64,000 nucleotides of DNA from Burhinus oedicnemus (lineage: Eukaryota; Chordata; Aves; Charadriiformes; Burhinidae): positions 674,796 to 738,795 of the forward strand of contig VFFE01009145.1 in the NCBI GenBank assembly GCA_008921705.1. The letters are read 5' to 3'. The position numbers and the translations under genes are program-made. The notes beneath the pieces were generated by a model, which was given only the letters and a program-made list of their open reading frames with translations, made no database searches and was not told where the DNA came from. Shown piece after piece: positions 12,453-23,292 of the stretch (the first letter of the stretch is position 1; each line of letters starts with the position of its first letter).

Positions 12453-12498
12453 GAAAAAATAAAAAAAAAAAAAGAAAAGAAGGAAAAACGGAAAAAAG
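12453..12498. repeat. A-rich low-complexity run
   Basis: About 46 bases of A with scattered G (AAAAAAAAAAAAAGAAAAGA within it), followed 30 bases later by a run of 14 T at 12530-12543. The opposed A and T runs could pair as a hairpin, but this is ordinary low-complexity sequence. Confidence 0.7.
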
Positions 12499-14661
12499 AT
12501 CTTTAAGCTCTGTAAACAATCCCTTCATCTTTTTTTTTTTTTTCTGTCTTCTTAGGACTTTGTCTTGATTTCTGACAAGGTTATTTTTCTTTTCTCTGAA
12601 ATTAATCCTTCACCTTCTTTGTACAACTACGAAGTCTATCCAGTCTCAGTTGCAGTAGATCACCTCCTGACAGCGGAATTTCATTGAGCTGGCTCTGAAA
12701 ACTCCTACTGAGATATAACAGAAAACATCAGTTTGAATAAAAGAGATCTCTTCTCAGGTTGCCATCTGGGGAAGGGAATACCTCATGGTTTCAGAGAGCT
12801 CTACAGGGGCCACTGAATGCTCTGTAAAACCCATAACACTCCTCTGGTCTGAAAAATTTACAGTTACAAAATCAAGGTCAAATTCAGTATCAAATTTAAA
12901 CTCATAAATTTGTGTGTCTACACATAAGTTCCCACATGTGCCCTAGGCATCTAAGCTCCTACTATAGCTGTTGCAGGTCTATTTTCCAATTTTTTGGGCT
13001 TGTATTGGGCAATGGAAATAAGCAATCCATTGGTGAGTATATATTGTAAGTACCCTTCAGAGCCAGTACACAGAGGATATAACTTCTTATAGCCCCTGGT
13101 AAAAGTATGTTGACCATTTTGCTAAAAGAGTAATAGTTTATGCTTTTGGTTCTGGAGGTCATTGGTTAAATTCCTATTATGTCAGCCAAGTGAGCAGCAG
13201 CCATATCTATATTAAATAATATGGTTCATGAATTTGGGATGCAAGCTAAAATTCGATGAGATTACAGATACAGCCCTGTATAACCAAATTTATTCTAACA
13301 GAAACTCACAGTTTACTTAAAAAGTAATCAACTATTAGCAAACTTTCTGATTAACTGCTAGTTTAGGTATACTAAAATACCTAATTTGGATGTGGGAAGG
13401 GAGTATATTATATCTAATTTTAAAGTATAACATTTATCAAATGGGAGGAGTGCAATATAAAGTGAATAGGATGCAGACCCAATCTCTGTGAAAACTCAAG
13501 CCTCAAACTTCTGGGATAATTTTTACTTCAATCTTGTTTCAATTTCTGTATTTCATGGATTAACAAAGAAATAAAAAATTATAATCTAGTTCCTAACTAG
13601 GACTAAGTTCACTAAATCTTAAATTCACTAAGTCACTACGTTCACTGTTGGAGTATTCTCAGTTAACTGCAGATAACCATTAACATCTTGAGAGATTATT
13701 CAATCTCAATTAACTTCAATCTTGTCATTATGAGATTCATCTAGCCTTAATCAAAGAAGTCTTTACACTATACAAGAGAATAGTCGAGTATAAAAGTTGC
13801 AGGACGGTATTTTTCAAGGAGGACACAGAGTGAGATTACCTCAAGCATTACCTCAGAAACAAGTTATCTTAATGGAGCTGAAATAGTCTATAATATCAAC
13901 AGAAAAAGAATATCAAACATTTAGCAAGATTTATGAAACTAAAGAAGCCCGTATATATGTTTAATAATTGTAAAATGTATATTATTTGCACACATCTTTC
14001 CAATAATTAACCCATAAAAGTTTTATCAATGGATGTTTATTAGTATTTTATAATCAGCAATTAAACAAAACAATCACTTCTTGATAACAGTCCACAGTAT
14101 TTCACATTGAATTCTAATTACACAGTTAGAATACCACTGCACTGTTCCAGGAGACTGCAATTTTATTCCAGAAAGGAGACACTATAAGACCAAGGGACAA
14201 ATAGACCCACATGATGAAGGGATAAAAATGATTTCCTCATAAAACAGAGCAAAGGAATTGGTGTCTCTACTATACTGAGAGGCTGTATCTTTTAATAAAG
14301 TATATCCTTGACAGTGCTAGGTGCTTAGTTTCTGGTTCCATAAGATGACCTACATATGGCCTGTCACAGCTTTGGTGCAAATGTTGAGCAGTTACTACGA
14401 CACTGTGTTCTGTATTCTTGTTATCTGAAAAAGAGAGCCTAAGAGCCTGCACACTTGTTTGACTTTCTTCCCCACCAGTATCAATTAGTTTAATAACAGA
14501 TATCTTTCCTTTCAAACCTCAACAAATATCACTACAGCAGTTCAGGCATCCATAAATCATGAATTTGCTTTCCTTCAGGCTAAATAATAAGCAGAACTTA
14601 TGCTGTTAACCACCTAGAGAATTATTTTAAAACATTAAGATCATTTATATAATATACGTTC

Positions 14662-14681
14662 NNNNNNNNNNNNNNNNNNNN
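14662..14681. other. Assembly gap (20 N)
   Basis: A 20-N placeholder of unknown true length. Flanking sequence is ordinary AT-rich on the left and slightly GC-richer on the right (GTGGGACTGGGATTCAGGGC). Confidence 0.98.
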
Positions 14682-17600
14682 GTGGGACTGGGATTCAGGG
14701 CACACCTCTGTATTTCCTTGTTTGATTGCTGCTGATGGTACCTTTCTATCTATAGCAGCATTCTTAGGAAATAAAGCATCTTATTTTCAATATTTTTATT
14801 TTTTCATTATATCTTAGAAAGCACTGAAATCTCAATTTCTGCTTACATTCTGGCTTCTGTTCAACAAAAAACGTTACAAAATGCTGTATGTGTTCATCGA
14901 AGATCCAGGGGAAAAAAATATTTTGACTTCTGAGAGGTTGCTGGCTGTGATCATTCTGTACATTTAGATAGTTGAGATGTTCAATCAAACAGAAATGTTT
15001 ATTAGATAGAAGACTTCTATAGCAGGAGTAAATGAATGAATTTTTCAGGAAAATCTAAGAACAAAAGTTCTGATCACTAAAAACCTTTTGACCACTCCAC
15101 TCCCTCCCATTAGCAGTATACTAAAAGCGTCAGGAGTAAAATCCATATAAATAAGAAAGAGTTGGAGCTGTGTTTGGAATTATAAGTTCACATTTTCTGA
15201 AGTTCATCTGTAGAAAACATTTTTGGATCTCATTTCCTAACCTTTTTGTTTTCTGTGTTTAAAGGAGAAAATGATAGGTGATGTTATTATTGCTTTTAAC
15301 TAGCTGGAACCTCAAACTTCAGAAAACTATCAAAGTACTTGAAGGTAGAGCATGTTGGGTTCATATGGGGTTCACCTTTATCTGTGTTTGTTGGTATTTT
15401 TTTTTCTCTAAAAATCTGCATAGTGCTTTGACCAAGCATTTGAGCATACCTGCAGTTAGGCAACCCTCTTCAACAGGGTTCCTATTTCTGCAATAAAGCA
15501 TACAGGAATTGTATCACTTCTGAACTGCTCTGCAGACTCTCCTACCCTTACTGCACCTTTCAAGTTCCACAGGGACTGAGTGAAAAATCAATGGGTGTTT
15601 ATAACTAAATTAAAAATAATGAAAGGCCCCCAGAGAATGTATTCTGGTGTAATTACAACAGTGAACTGTAATTCTTAATCAACGTGATTAAACATAAAAC
15701 AGATAAAACAAGGATTGCTCATTCCATGCCATCTTTTCAGTGCTTGGAAATGGATGGGCTATTAAAAAGGTGTTTCATTACTTTTATATATTACTGTCAT
15801 GAAAGACAGAATGATTATTCCGAAAAAAACTCTATGAAATGTTTGTAACTAAAGAAGACAACATGACTTTCTGAGTATTGTCTGGAAATGCAAGTTTGCT
15901 TCTGTATGTGTAAAACACAGGAGGAGATGACTGTAAACAGGGTTAATGGTCCTAGTTTGAACTAGCTTGAATATATCTCAAAATTCTCAGATGTTCAAAA
16001 TACCACTGGAGTATAACTCATATTCCAAAAATGTACCTCTTAACACAGAGCAGGCAAGGACGTAACTTACCTGTAATTAGCAATTAAAGGTCTAGTCTTT
16101 TTACATAGTTTTACTTACATGAGTCTGTAACATGTTACTCTCCTCATCTAATGTCAGAGAAATTCTTTCATTAATTTAGAATTTTCATATTTATTTCTAA
16201 ATTATTATATTTATTCTGTAAATGTTTTTAGGGGAGTGGGGTGTGGTTATTTGTTTTGGTTTGTTTTGGTTTGGGTTTTTACTGCAGGGCTAGGCAAAGA
16301 CCAGCATGCTCAAAATCTCAGGAAATCCTGCCACATCTGAGACAATGCAGCAGAGGAAAGAGAAACAAGAATATTTTCACCTTCACTGATTCTTTTTTTT
16401 CCTGGTAAAATCAGAAGAACACTCTTTTAAAATATATTTTACAGATAGAAGCTCAAAATCCATAAAGCACTTGTATCCCATCAAGCTTAATTCTGTTTGT
16501 ACGTGATTAGAAATCTGAGCTGACAAATCATTGTTTCACAAAATTCACCAATCAACTGAGAACTGGGAAAAATTCCTTTTTAACTTGAAAATTGTGCAAA
16601 GAATGGGCAAGAAGAGGAATATAAAATGAAGGCATGACATATGTATTATGAAAACCTCCCCTAATAGTGTCAAGTAGAAAACTATGATAGTTACCTTTAA
16701 GTCTATTTAAGTACTTGCTTCATTGTCCGCCTTCAGCTACCAAACATCATGTATTTCTGTGTTACCTCATAGGGGAAAACGTTGCTCACATCTTTTGCAG
16801 TCTAAGAACAGCTATAGAAATCTCGTCACTTAAGACATATATTTGAAGTTATTGACATTTACCCAGATGATATAATTTACTTCTACAGGGCACATTAATA
16901 AGTATTGTCTTAATCTCCCCTTCTCATGAATCTTAAGAATACTTTCAGAGTCAGGGTTGCTTACAACTCATTCTAAACAAAAGGGAAAGTTCAGAAGAGA
17001 GCTATTTCATTTTTAAGCAAGAATAAATTGAGTATATATAATTATTTTTTTTTACAATTTTCTAGTTTCAATAAAAAAATAAAGGCTTAGAACAAACAAA
17101 ATACGGGTTTCCCATTTTTAATATCCAATGATACAAACATCTACAAAATGTTTCATTAATATTTGTAACTGAAAATGCTTATTACATTCATTGTATTCTA
17201 GGTAGAAGAAATGCAGATAAACTGTGGGTCAATACTGCAAATGGTGTATCACTAGAACAGATAGAGTCTTCAAGAACCTGAATATTAGAATTTCTGTGCT
17301 TGTACTGCTTACTGCATAATCTTATGTGTCATTGTTTTCTAGAGAAATTTTTTTTTCCGTGTACATATATAAGGCAAGCAAACTAGATAAAGACTTTTGT
17401 ATTCTGTAGTTTTAAGGGTGTCAGTGACATTTGACAAACTACATTGTATGAGGTTTGAGATTCAGAGTGTACCCCATGTTTTATAAGCAATTCATTTAAA
17501 GTGAATAATAATGAAATGGCAGTTCTCATAATTTCCTTAGCGTTTCAGTTTTCCACTGATTGTGCATGAATTACGAACTAAAAGTACATTTCCTTGAACT

Positions 17601-19540
17601 TGGATATCTAAACCCAGTGACCTTCTTTACACAATACTGCTAAACTCCTATTCCGTTTTCAACTGAATATAAACAAAAAAGACATATATCCTGATAGAAA
17701 CACAAATAGATGTTTTCATTTCACTTAATTTTCAGTGTATATTTTCCAGCACTGTTTTATTGTAAAGTATCTTTCCAGCTGAAATGCATGGATTTCAGAT
17801 GTTTTATATTATGTTTTTAACCATGGTTCTTTAATTCCTACATGAACCCAGAAATTAATTTAAAAAACAATTCATATATAGTCATAGGCCAGTAATGTTC
17901 AGATTTTATCTGCTGGCTCAAATAAGCTAGATTTGGTCTAATTCAGGATAAATCCTTCTCAGCTTCCGTCCCCTGCCTTTCTGCAGAGCTACTGTCTTCC
18001 AATTCACAGTAGGACTTAACTTACATTCCTTCTCTTTTCCGGTCAAATAAGCTCTTGATCTCTTTCTTTCAGTTTGTGATATACTGTTTTCTGCCTATCA
18101 TTTAGAGGCCTTTGTGGGGCCACTTGCCTATTTTCTAAAGTGCTTTCCCTCTATTTCACGTGATCACACTTTGTTCTTTCTAACTCACAGAAGGACTTTC
18201 CCCAATACATTGAATTCTTGTTGATATTGGAAGACCACTAAAAGGCTACATGAAGGTAAAGATGGATTTAATATGGTAGAATTTATGCAAAAGGCTACTT
18301 CTTCTCTATATACAAAAGAAAAAAATTGTTTTGGATTCTAATGGTAAGCAATTAGAAAAATTGAGAACTGGAAGCACTCAATCAAAGAAAAGGAAGGGAA
18401 GGAAGTATTTTCTTTGGTCGTTACGACACAATCATTTAGAGATTTTGTGTATCAGAATTATTTGGGTTTAGATGCACTCTCAAGGACTAATAGAGAGGGT
18501 TTAGTAACAGAATTTTAGGTATGTAAGTATCCGTTGATTTTGCTTAACTGTACATTAAGCAAATACAAACCTGTACATAAAGTATTAAAAATAACCTATC
18601 CGTAGGAATTCAATATTAAGATTTCTATTAGGGAAATGTATGTGTAATTATACATAGCTAGATAACATACATTCAAGTATACATACACTCACATACATTT
18701 TCTATATGCAGGAAGCATTGACTCTTTTGTGAAGTTGATGTTGCTTCAGAGGAAGAAAAAAAGTATTAAATAATTTAAATAATTAAAGCCTGAAAAATGC
18801 ATGATTTGTTAATGCACAAAGGAAATAAGGAACAACTCATTCTCACTGAAATTTCTGAAAATATTATCTTATTTAACAAGACACTGTCAAACATAAATTT
18901 AACCAATTTAAAAAACCATATAAAAATTAATTTCAATTATTGTGTATTCTAGTTAATCTCTCCTCTCTCCTCCACCTTTTGTGATTTTAAAGTGATGATT
19001 TTCTACTTGAATAATACTCCTTCCTGTGTGAAAGAAACAGAGAAGCAGGGGAGTCTGTCCAGCACGCATTACACAAGAAACTGAAACTGACTGTAGATAA
19101 AGTGCTATGAAATGCATAGAGTAAACATACTGAAAGAAATTAGGTTATCCTCCGATCCCCTTTCTTTATAGAAATATGGTCTGCTTCTTGTAAGTTATAA
19201 CAAGAGTAAGCACAATGTTTTCAAACGGAAGTAATTTTTGGGATGATAGTATTCCTTAAGACACTGATCTATTTGATTATATTATCTAACCCAGAAAAAC
19301 AATCTGCCACTGTTTCAGAATTGCAGATGAAAAATATCTACACTAGAAAATAAGAATGGACTCAGGAATAATAATAATAAAAAACAAAACCAAAACATAA
19401 CCTATTTTCCTAAGCAAGGAAACCCACAGGAGGCCAGAAAATCTACTTTGCAGCATAGAAAACACATGCATGCTCCACTTCTTCCTCCTAGCAAAAGAAA
19501 TCCACTACAATCAAAGAAGTAATCAACCTGTTCTTCTTTC

Positions 19541-19629
19541 ACAAAAAAAATTATTTAAAAAAATATTTTAATGTTTTAAAGTATTTTTAATATTTGAAAA
19601 TATTTTAGAATATTTTTTAAAAAATATTA
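19541..19629. repeat. AT-only palindromic low-complexity patch
   Basis: About 90 bases almost entirely A and T, built from AATATTTT/AAAATATT units. The last 20 bases (19609-19628, AATATTTTTTAAAAAATATT) are a perfect palindrome. It could extrude as a cruciform or act as an easily melted element. No origin or matrix-attachment role can be shown from sequence alone. Confidence 0.75.
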
Positions 19630-21149
19630 GTGCAGATGAAAAAGTACAGTTAGGCAAATGACTCATAAAAAGCAAAAAACAATGCTTTCTTTCAAGCTTT
19701 TAGTTCCCAGAACCAGACTATCTGTCTATGCAACCACAATTACTTGTACAGAAAATCAGAATTATCAGTTCTTTTAGTGGAAGTGATGTCAGCCTCATTT
19801 GCTGTCATGAAACAGAATGATCAGAAAATAAGGTCATCCAGAACTGAGAACAAGTTTGCTTTCTTCCCAACTTCACTGTTGTCTCTTAGGTGCTGAACCA
19901 ATGTGTGAGCAACACTAGAAAAATGAGGCATTTATCATTTAACAAAGATCCAAAGTTTAGGAAGCTGAGGGAAAGGAAGGAACTTCGGAATATGTGGCAC
20001 AGCAGCTGAATAACAGCTATGGATAACCTTGCACGCTCCCAGAGCAGATACAAAAAAAGAAGCGTGGTAATCTTTCTGGAAACATGGGAAAATATTAATA
20101 GTACAAGATAGTAAATGTACCGTGAGACAATTACACTTCATAGTGGCTTCTAATACATGGAACTTGCGCTAAGGGGTGGATACATGAAGTGATAGCACTT
20201 TTAAACCACAAGAAAAAAAATTAGAGTAAATAGAATACCATTTTCACAAGATAACCTACACTCTAAGAGTTTGAGAATTAAGGTCAAAAACCTTATTCTG
20301 TTATAAACACTGCAGATAACTCATCCTTGGCTATGCATGCAGACTCATTTTCTACAATATGTGATAGAATCAGAACGAAAAAAAAAGTGAAGAAAATTTA
20401 GGCGTACTGCTGAACTTGCAAAATTTTTTTTTTCCTCTCAGTTAACTATGTTTTGGCTACAAATGCAGTGCTTATAACCTTATTATTTGAATTATAATAT
20501 AAGCAAGTGGTTCTATTTCTTGCTCTTTCTCAGCCTTTTGTCATTTAAGGAAGTCATTCAATTCTTCTAAATCTCTAAAATGAGGGATTGATATTTATGT
20601 TACCCATGAATATTCTCCAACAGGGAAATAGATTACAAGAGGACTACACAGCATTACAGGTAGATAGTTTAGAGACAGACTATACTCCTTCAGGTAGACC
20701 TGAAGAATTTCAAATTAACTGTATAAAATTGCCACAGTATGTTATACTATGCTTTTGTTTTGTGACCATCATTTTAAACGCATTTAGATAGTGCTCAATT
20801 CTGTGGAACCCACGTACACAACTGGAGCGTCGAGGCAGTCTGACAGCATTATCTATAAACAATAGCAACAGCTGGGGACCAAGCTATCTTGCTTTGTATG
20901 TCTACACCTTCTACTGCTCTGAGTGGTGAGTAATAACCAGGCTTACTGACATGAATATGTTAATATCAAGCAAGGGAAAAGAGAAAGGAAAGGGGAAAGG
21001 CATACAGGGAAACAAACTAAAATGCTTTCTGTAGATTGGAAAACCAGAGCACAACACAATACGCTAGGGCTAATTTTTCTGAACTCTCTGATTATTGCAT
21101 TTTCCATGTAAAGGATTTATAACCTCAGAACCATGTTCCTTTCAGTTCA

Positions 21150-22062
21150 CGGTGCACTGGGTGAAGAACTGTCTGAAGGGCAGAGTCAAAGGGCTGTAGT
21201 GAATAGGGCTACATCTGGCTGGCGACTGGTCACCAGCAGTGTTCCTCAGGGTTCAATTCCGGGGCCAGTTCCATTCAATATATTTATCAACGATCTGGAT
21301 GCAGGAGTTGAATGCACCATTAGCAAGTTTGCTGATGATATCAAACTGTGAGGTGCAGTTGACTCTTGTGAGGGACAAGATGCCTTGCAGAGGCATCTAG
21401 ATAGATTGGAGTGTTGGGCAATGATTAATGAGATGAAATTTAACAAGTCCAAATGCCAGATTCTATGCCTAAGATGGAGTAATGCCAGGGACAAGTATAA
21501 ATTGGGAGAGGAATGGCTGGAGACCAGCCCTGCAGAAAGGGATCTGGGGGTGCTGGTCGACAGCAGGCTCAATGTGAGCCAGCAGTGTGCTCTGGAAGCC
21601 AGGAGGGCAAACTGAGTCCCGGGGTGCATTAAACACAGTATTACCAGCTGGCTAAAAGAGGTGATTATCCTGCAGTATTCAGCATTGGTAGGGCCTCACC
21701 CTCAATATTGTGTGCAGTTCTGGGCCCCACAATTTAAGAAGGATCTGAAGGTCCTTGAATTCATCCAGAGGAGGGTAACAAAGAAAGTGAAAGGGCTGGA
21801 AGAAATGTCCTATAAGGAGCGGCTGACAACTTTGGGCTTGTCTAGTTTGGGGAAAAAGATGCTGTGGGATGACCTCATTGCTCTCCACAGCTTCCTGAAG
21901 AAGGGACGTGGAGAGGGAGGTGCTGATCTGTTCTCCTTGGTATCCAGTGATAGGAGGCGTGGGAATGGTTCAAAGGTGCGCCAGGAAAGGTTCAGATTGG
22001 ACATTAGCAAGCATTTCTTTACCGAGAGGGTGGTCAAACACTGAAACAGGCTTCCTAGTGAG
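21150..22062 (+). pseudogene. CR1 ORF2 reverse transcriptase remnant
   Basis: ORF2 of CR1 encodes an endonuclease and reverse transcriptase that makes DNA from CR1 RNA at a nicked target. Here only the RT part from before motif PQGS (21244-21255) remains. The catalytic motif FADD is at 21328-21339, followed by the thumb and C-terminal region ([17 protein letters not shown] near 21540; VQFWAPQFKKDLKVLEFIQR near 21715). Reading is in one frame from about 21190, but stops interrupt it at 21349-21351, 21613-21615 and 22042-22044 (a TGG to TGA change in the HWNRL segment). A frameshift near 21180 breaks the start of the remnant. No function is expected. Confidence 0.94.
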
Positions 22063-22178
22063 GCATTTGGACAAGTACCTTATAACATGCTTTAACATTT
22101 GGTCAGCCCTGAATTGATCAGACAGTTGGACTAGATGACCATTGCAGGTCCCTTCCAACTGAATTTATTCTATTTTAT
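21150..22178 (+). mobile_element. CR1 retrotransposon, 5'-truncated, ~1 kb
   Basis: A plus-strand CR1 non-LTR retrotransposon copy that retains the second half of the RT domain, the ORF2 C-terminus and the 3' UTR. The 5' edge is near 21150 (GTGCACTGGGTGAAGAAC), just before the PQGS motif. The 3' UTR is recognisable from TTTGGTCAGCCCTGA (22098-22112) and GTTGGACTAGATGACC (22126-22141) to CCTTCCAACTGAA. It ends in TTATTCTATTTTATTC, so its tail repeat is TATTC-like and not the GATTCTGT octamer of the 60-kb copy; the two belong to different CR1 subfamilies. Part of the C-terminal and 3' UTR region is deleted near 22060. Full-length CR1 is about 4.5 kb. Confidence 0.96.
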
Positions 22179-22220
22179 TCTAGTCTAGTCTAGTCTAGTC
22201 TAGTCTAGTCCATTCTAGTC
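22179..22220 (+). repeat. (TCTAG)n pentanucleotide microsatellite
   Basis: Six perfect tandem units of TAGTC at 22181-22210, then two imperfect units (CATTCTAGTCGATTCTG). It continues directly from the TATTC-type tail of the CR1 at 21150-22178. The unit could derive from that tail by a TATTC-to-TAGTC change that then expanded. Confidence 0.95.
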
Positions 22221-22227
22221 GATTCTG

Positions 22228-22306
22228 TTTCTTTTCTTTTCTTTTCTTTTCTTTTCTTTTCTTTTCTTTTCTTTTCTTTTCTTTTCTTTTCTTTTCTTTT
22301 CTTTTC
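22228..22306 (+). repeat. (CTTTT)n pentanucleotide microsatellite
   Basis: About 15 perfect tandem units of CTTTT with no interruption, ending in CTGGACTCTG. The perfection suggests recent slippage and probable length variation between individuals. It lies within 20 bases of the (TCTAG)n array and about 50 bases of the CR1 3' end. Confidence 0.97.
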
Positions 22307-23269
22307 TGGACTCTGCAAAGGTTTAGTGTACATTGGGGATCATTTAAATATTTTTTCAGTTTGTAGCAAGAAAGGTTCTTCTGGGATTTTCATCACAGTA
22401 GCTTTGTATCAGTTCTTGAAAGGATGTGTCTGTGGTCAAATTTGTCTTGCAAAATAAGAAAGCCTAAACATAAGCAGTGAGTTCTCAACGGTTGTCACTG
22501 GTTTCCTCCATTTGAATTTACAGGGAACAAGGTAATCCAAACCAAAATAATCTTCCATTAGATAAAAATCTCCAAAGCTGGAAAAAAAGAAAAAAATAAC
22601 TGTGATGAAAACTTTAGGTAGAAATACATATTTTACAGTGATTGTATCTTTAACTCTTGCAGAAATTTGTCAAATTAGTAAGATGTTGTTTTATGAAGAA
22701 CACATTAATATGTGTACTCTAGTGGAACAGGAAGGGTCAGAGATTTTTAAAAATTTTTTATTGGTTCCAAGGATTAAGATGAGCAGGCCTAGCAAAATCA
22801 TAGCAAAAACTTAGAATTGCAGGATGACTGACAAATGTCTGATCAGCATGAAGTTTGAATCTTAATATCTGCTTTTTCTAGCAGCTTTACCATGGTTCAT
22901 ATGCAGACAAGAAATCTGCTGCCCTTTGAATATGACATTAAATATCACAGCGAGCAAGCTGGCATTTCGTCAGTTCTCTTCATATCTCTCCTGGATGCTT
23001 GGTAATGGACTGAGATTCCCATGATGACAGCAGCAGGGGAAGATGATGCTCTCTAGATCTCAGTGCAGAGAGTTTTGCAACTTATTTGGGCAGAGTCTGA
23101 AACACTCACTGTGCACAGTCTTCTGGAGACACTATGAAAAACAGATGTCTTCTGAGAACTTCAGGCATTGAACATACAACGATCCGCATGTTGAAGGAAA
23201 GTCAAAAAAAAGTAACAAGATAGAAAAACGAAGCAGAAGTTGATTTAAAGCATGTAAAGAGCGAGTAAA

Positions 23270-23292
23270 GAACTTTTTTTTAAAAAAAGTTC
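23270..23292. repeat. Perfect inverted repeat (GAAC-T7 / A7-GTTC)
   Basis: Arms of 11 bases (GAACTTTTTTT and AAAAAAAGTTC) around a single T. It would form a tight hairpin or cruciform. On a transcript it would resemble a terminator-like hairpin, but that has no meaning in a vertebrate polymerase II context. Probably chance expansion of A and T runs. Confidence 0.8.

Larger units (their letters stand above)
11921..21149. other. Non-coding AT-rich DNA
   Basis: Nine kilobases without a recognisable gene or interspersed repeat. Open frames are at most about 88 codons. It holds A-rich and T-rich runs (12453-12498, 12530-12543), a 20-N gap (14662-14681), a GT-rich patch (16242-16283, GGTTTGTTTTGG units), and an AT-only palindromic patch (19541-19629). 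A chance splice-like pair at 20624-20659 was rejected. Confidence 0.6.

Noticed and set aside
16061..16075. Perfect donor consensus ACAG|GTAAGT on the minus strand
   Set aside because: All three phases upstream contain stops within a few codons and no usable acceptor is near.
20624..20659. 36-base micro-exon-like segment with CAACAG before and ACAG|GTAGAT after
   Set aside because: The acceptor has no real pyrimidine tract and the donor is weak; expected by chance.
21246..21629. 127-codon minus-strand open frame
   Set aside because: It is the antisense shadow of the CR1 ORF2 remnant on the plus strand.
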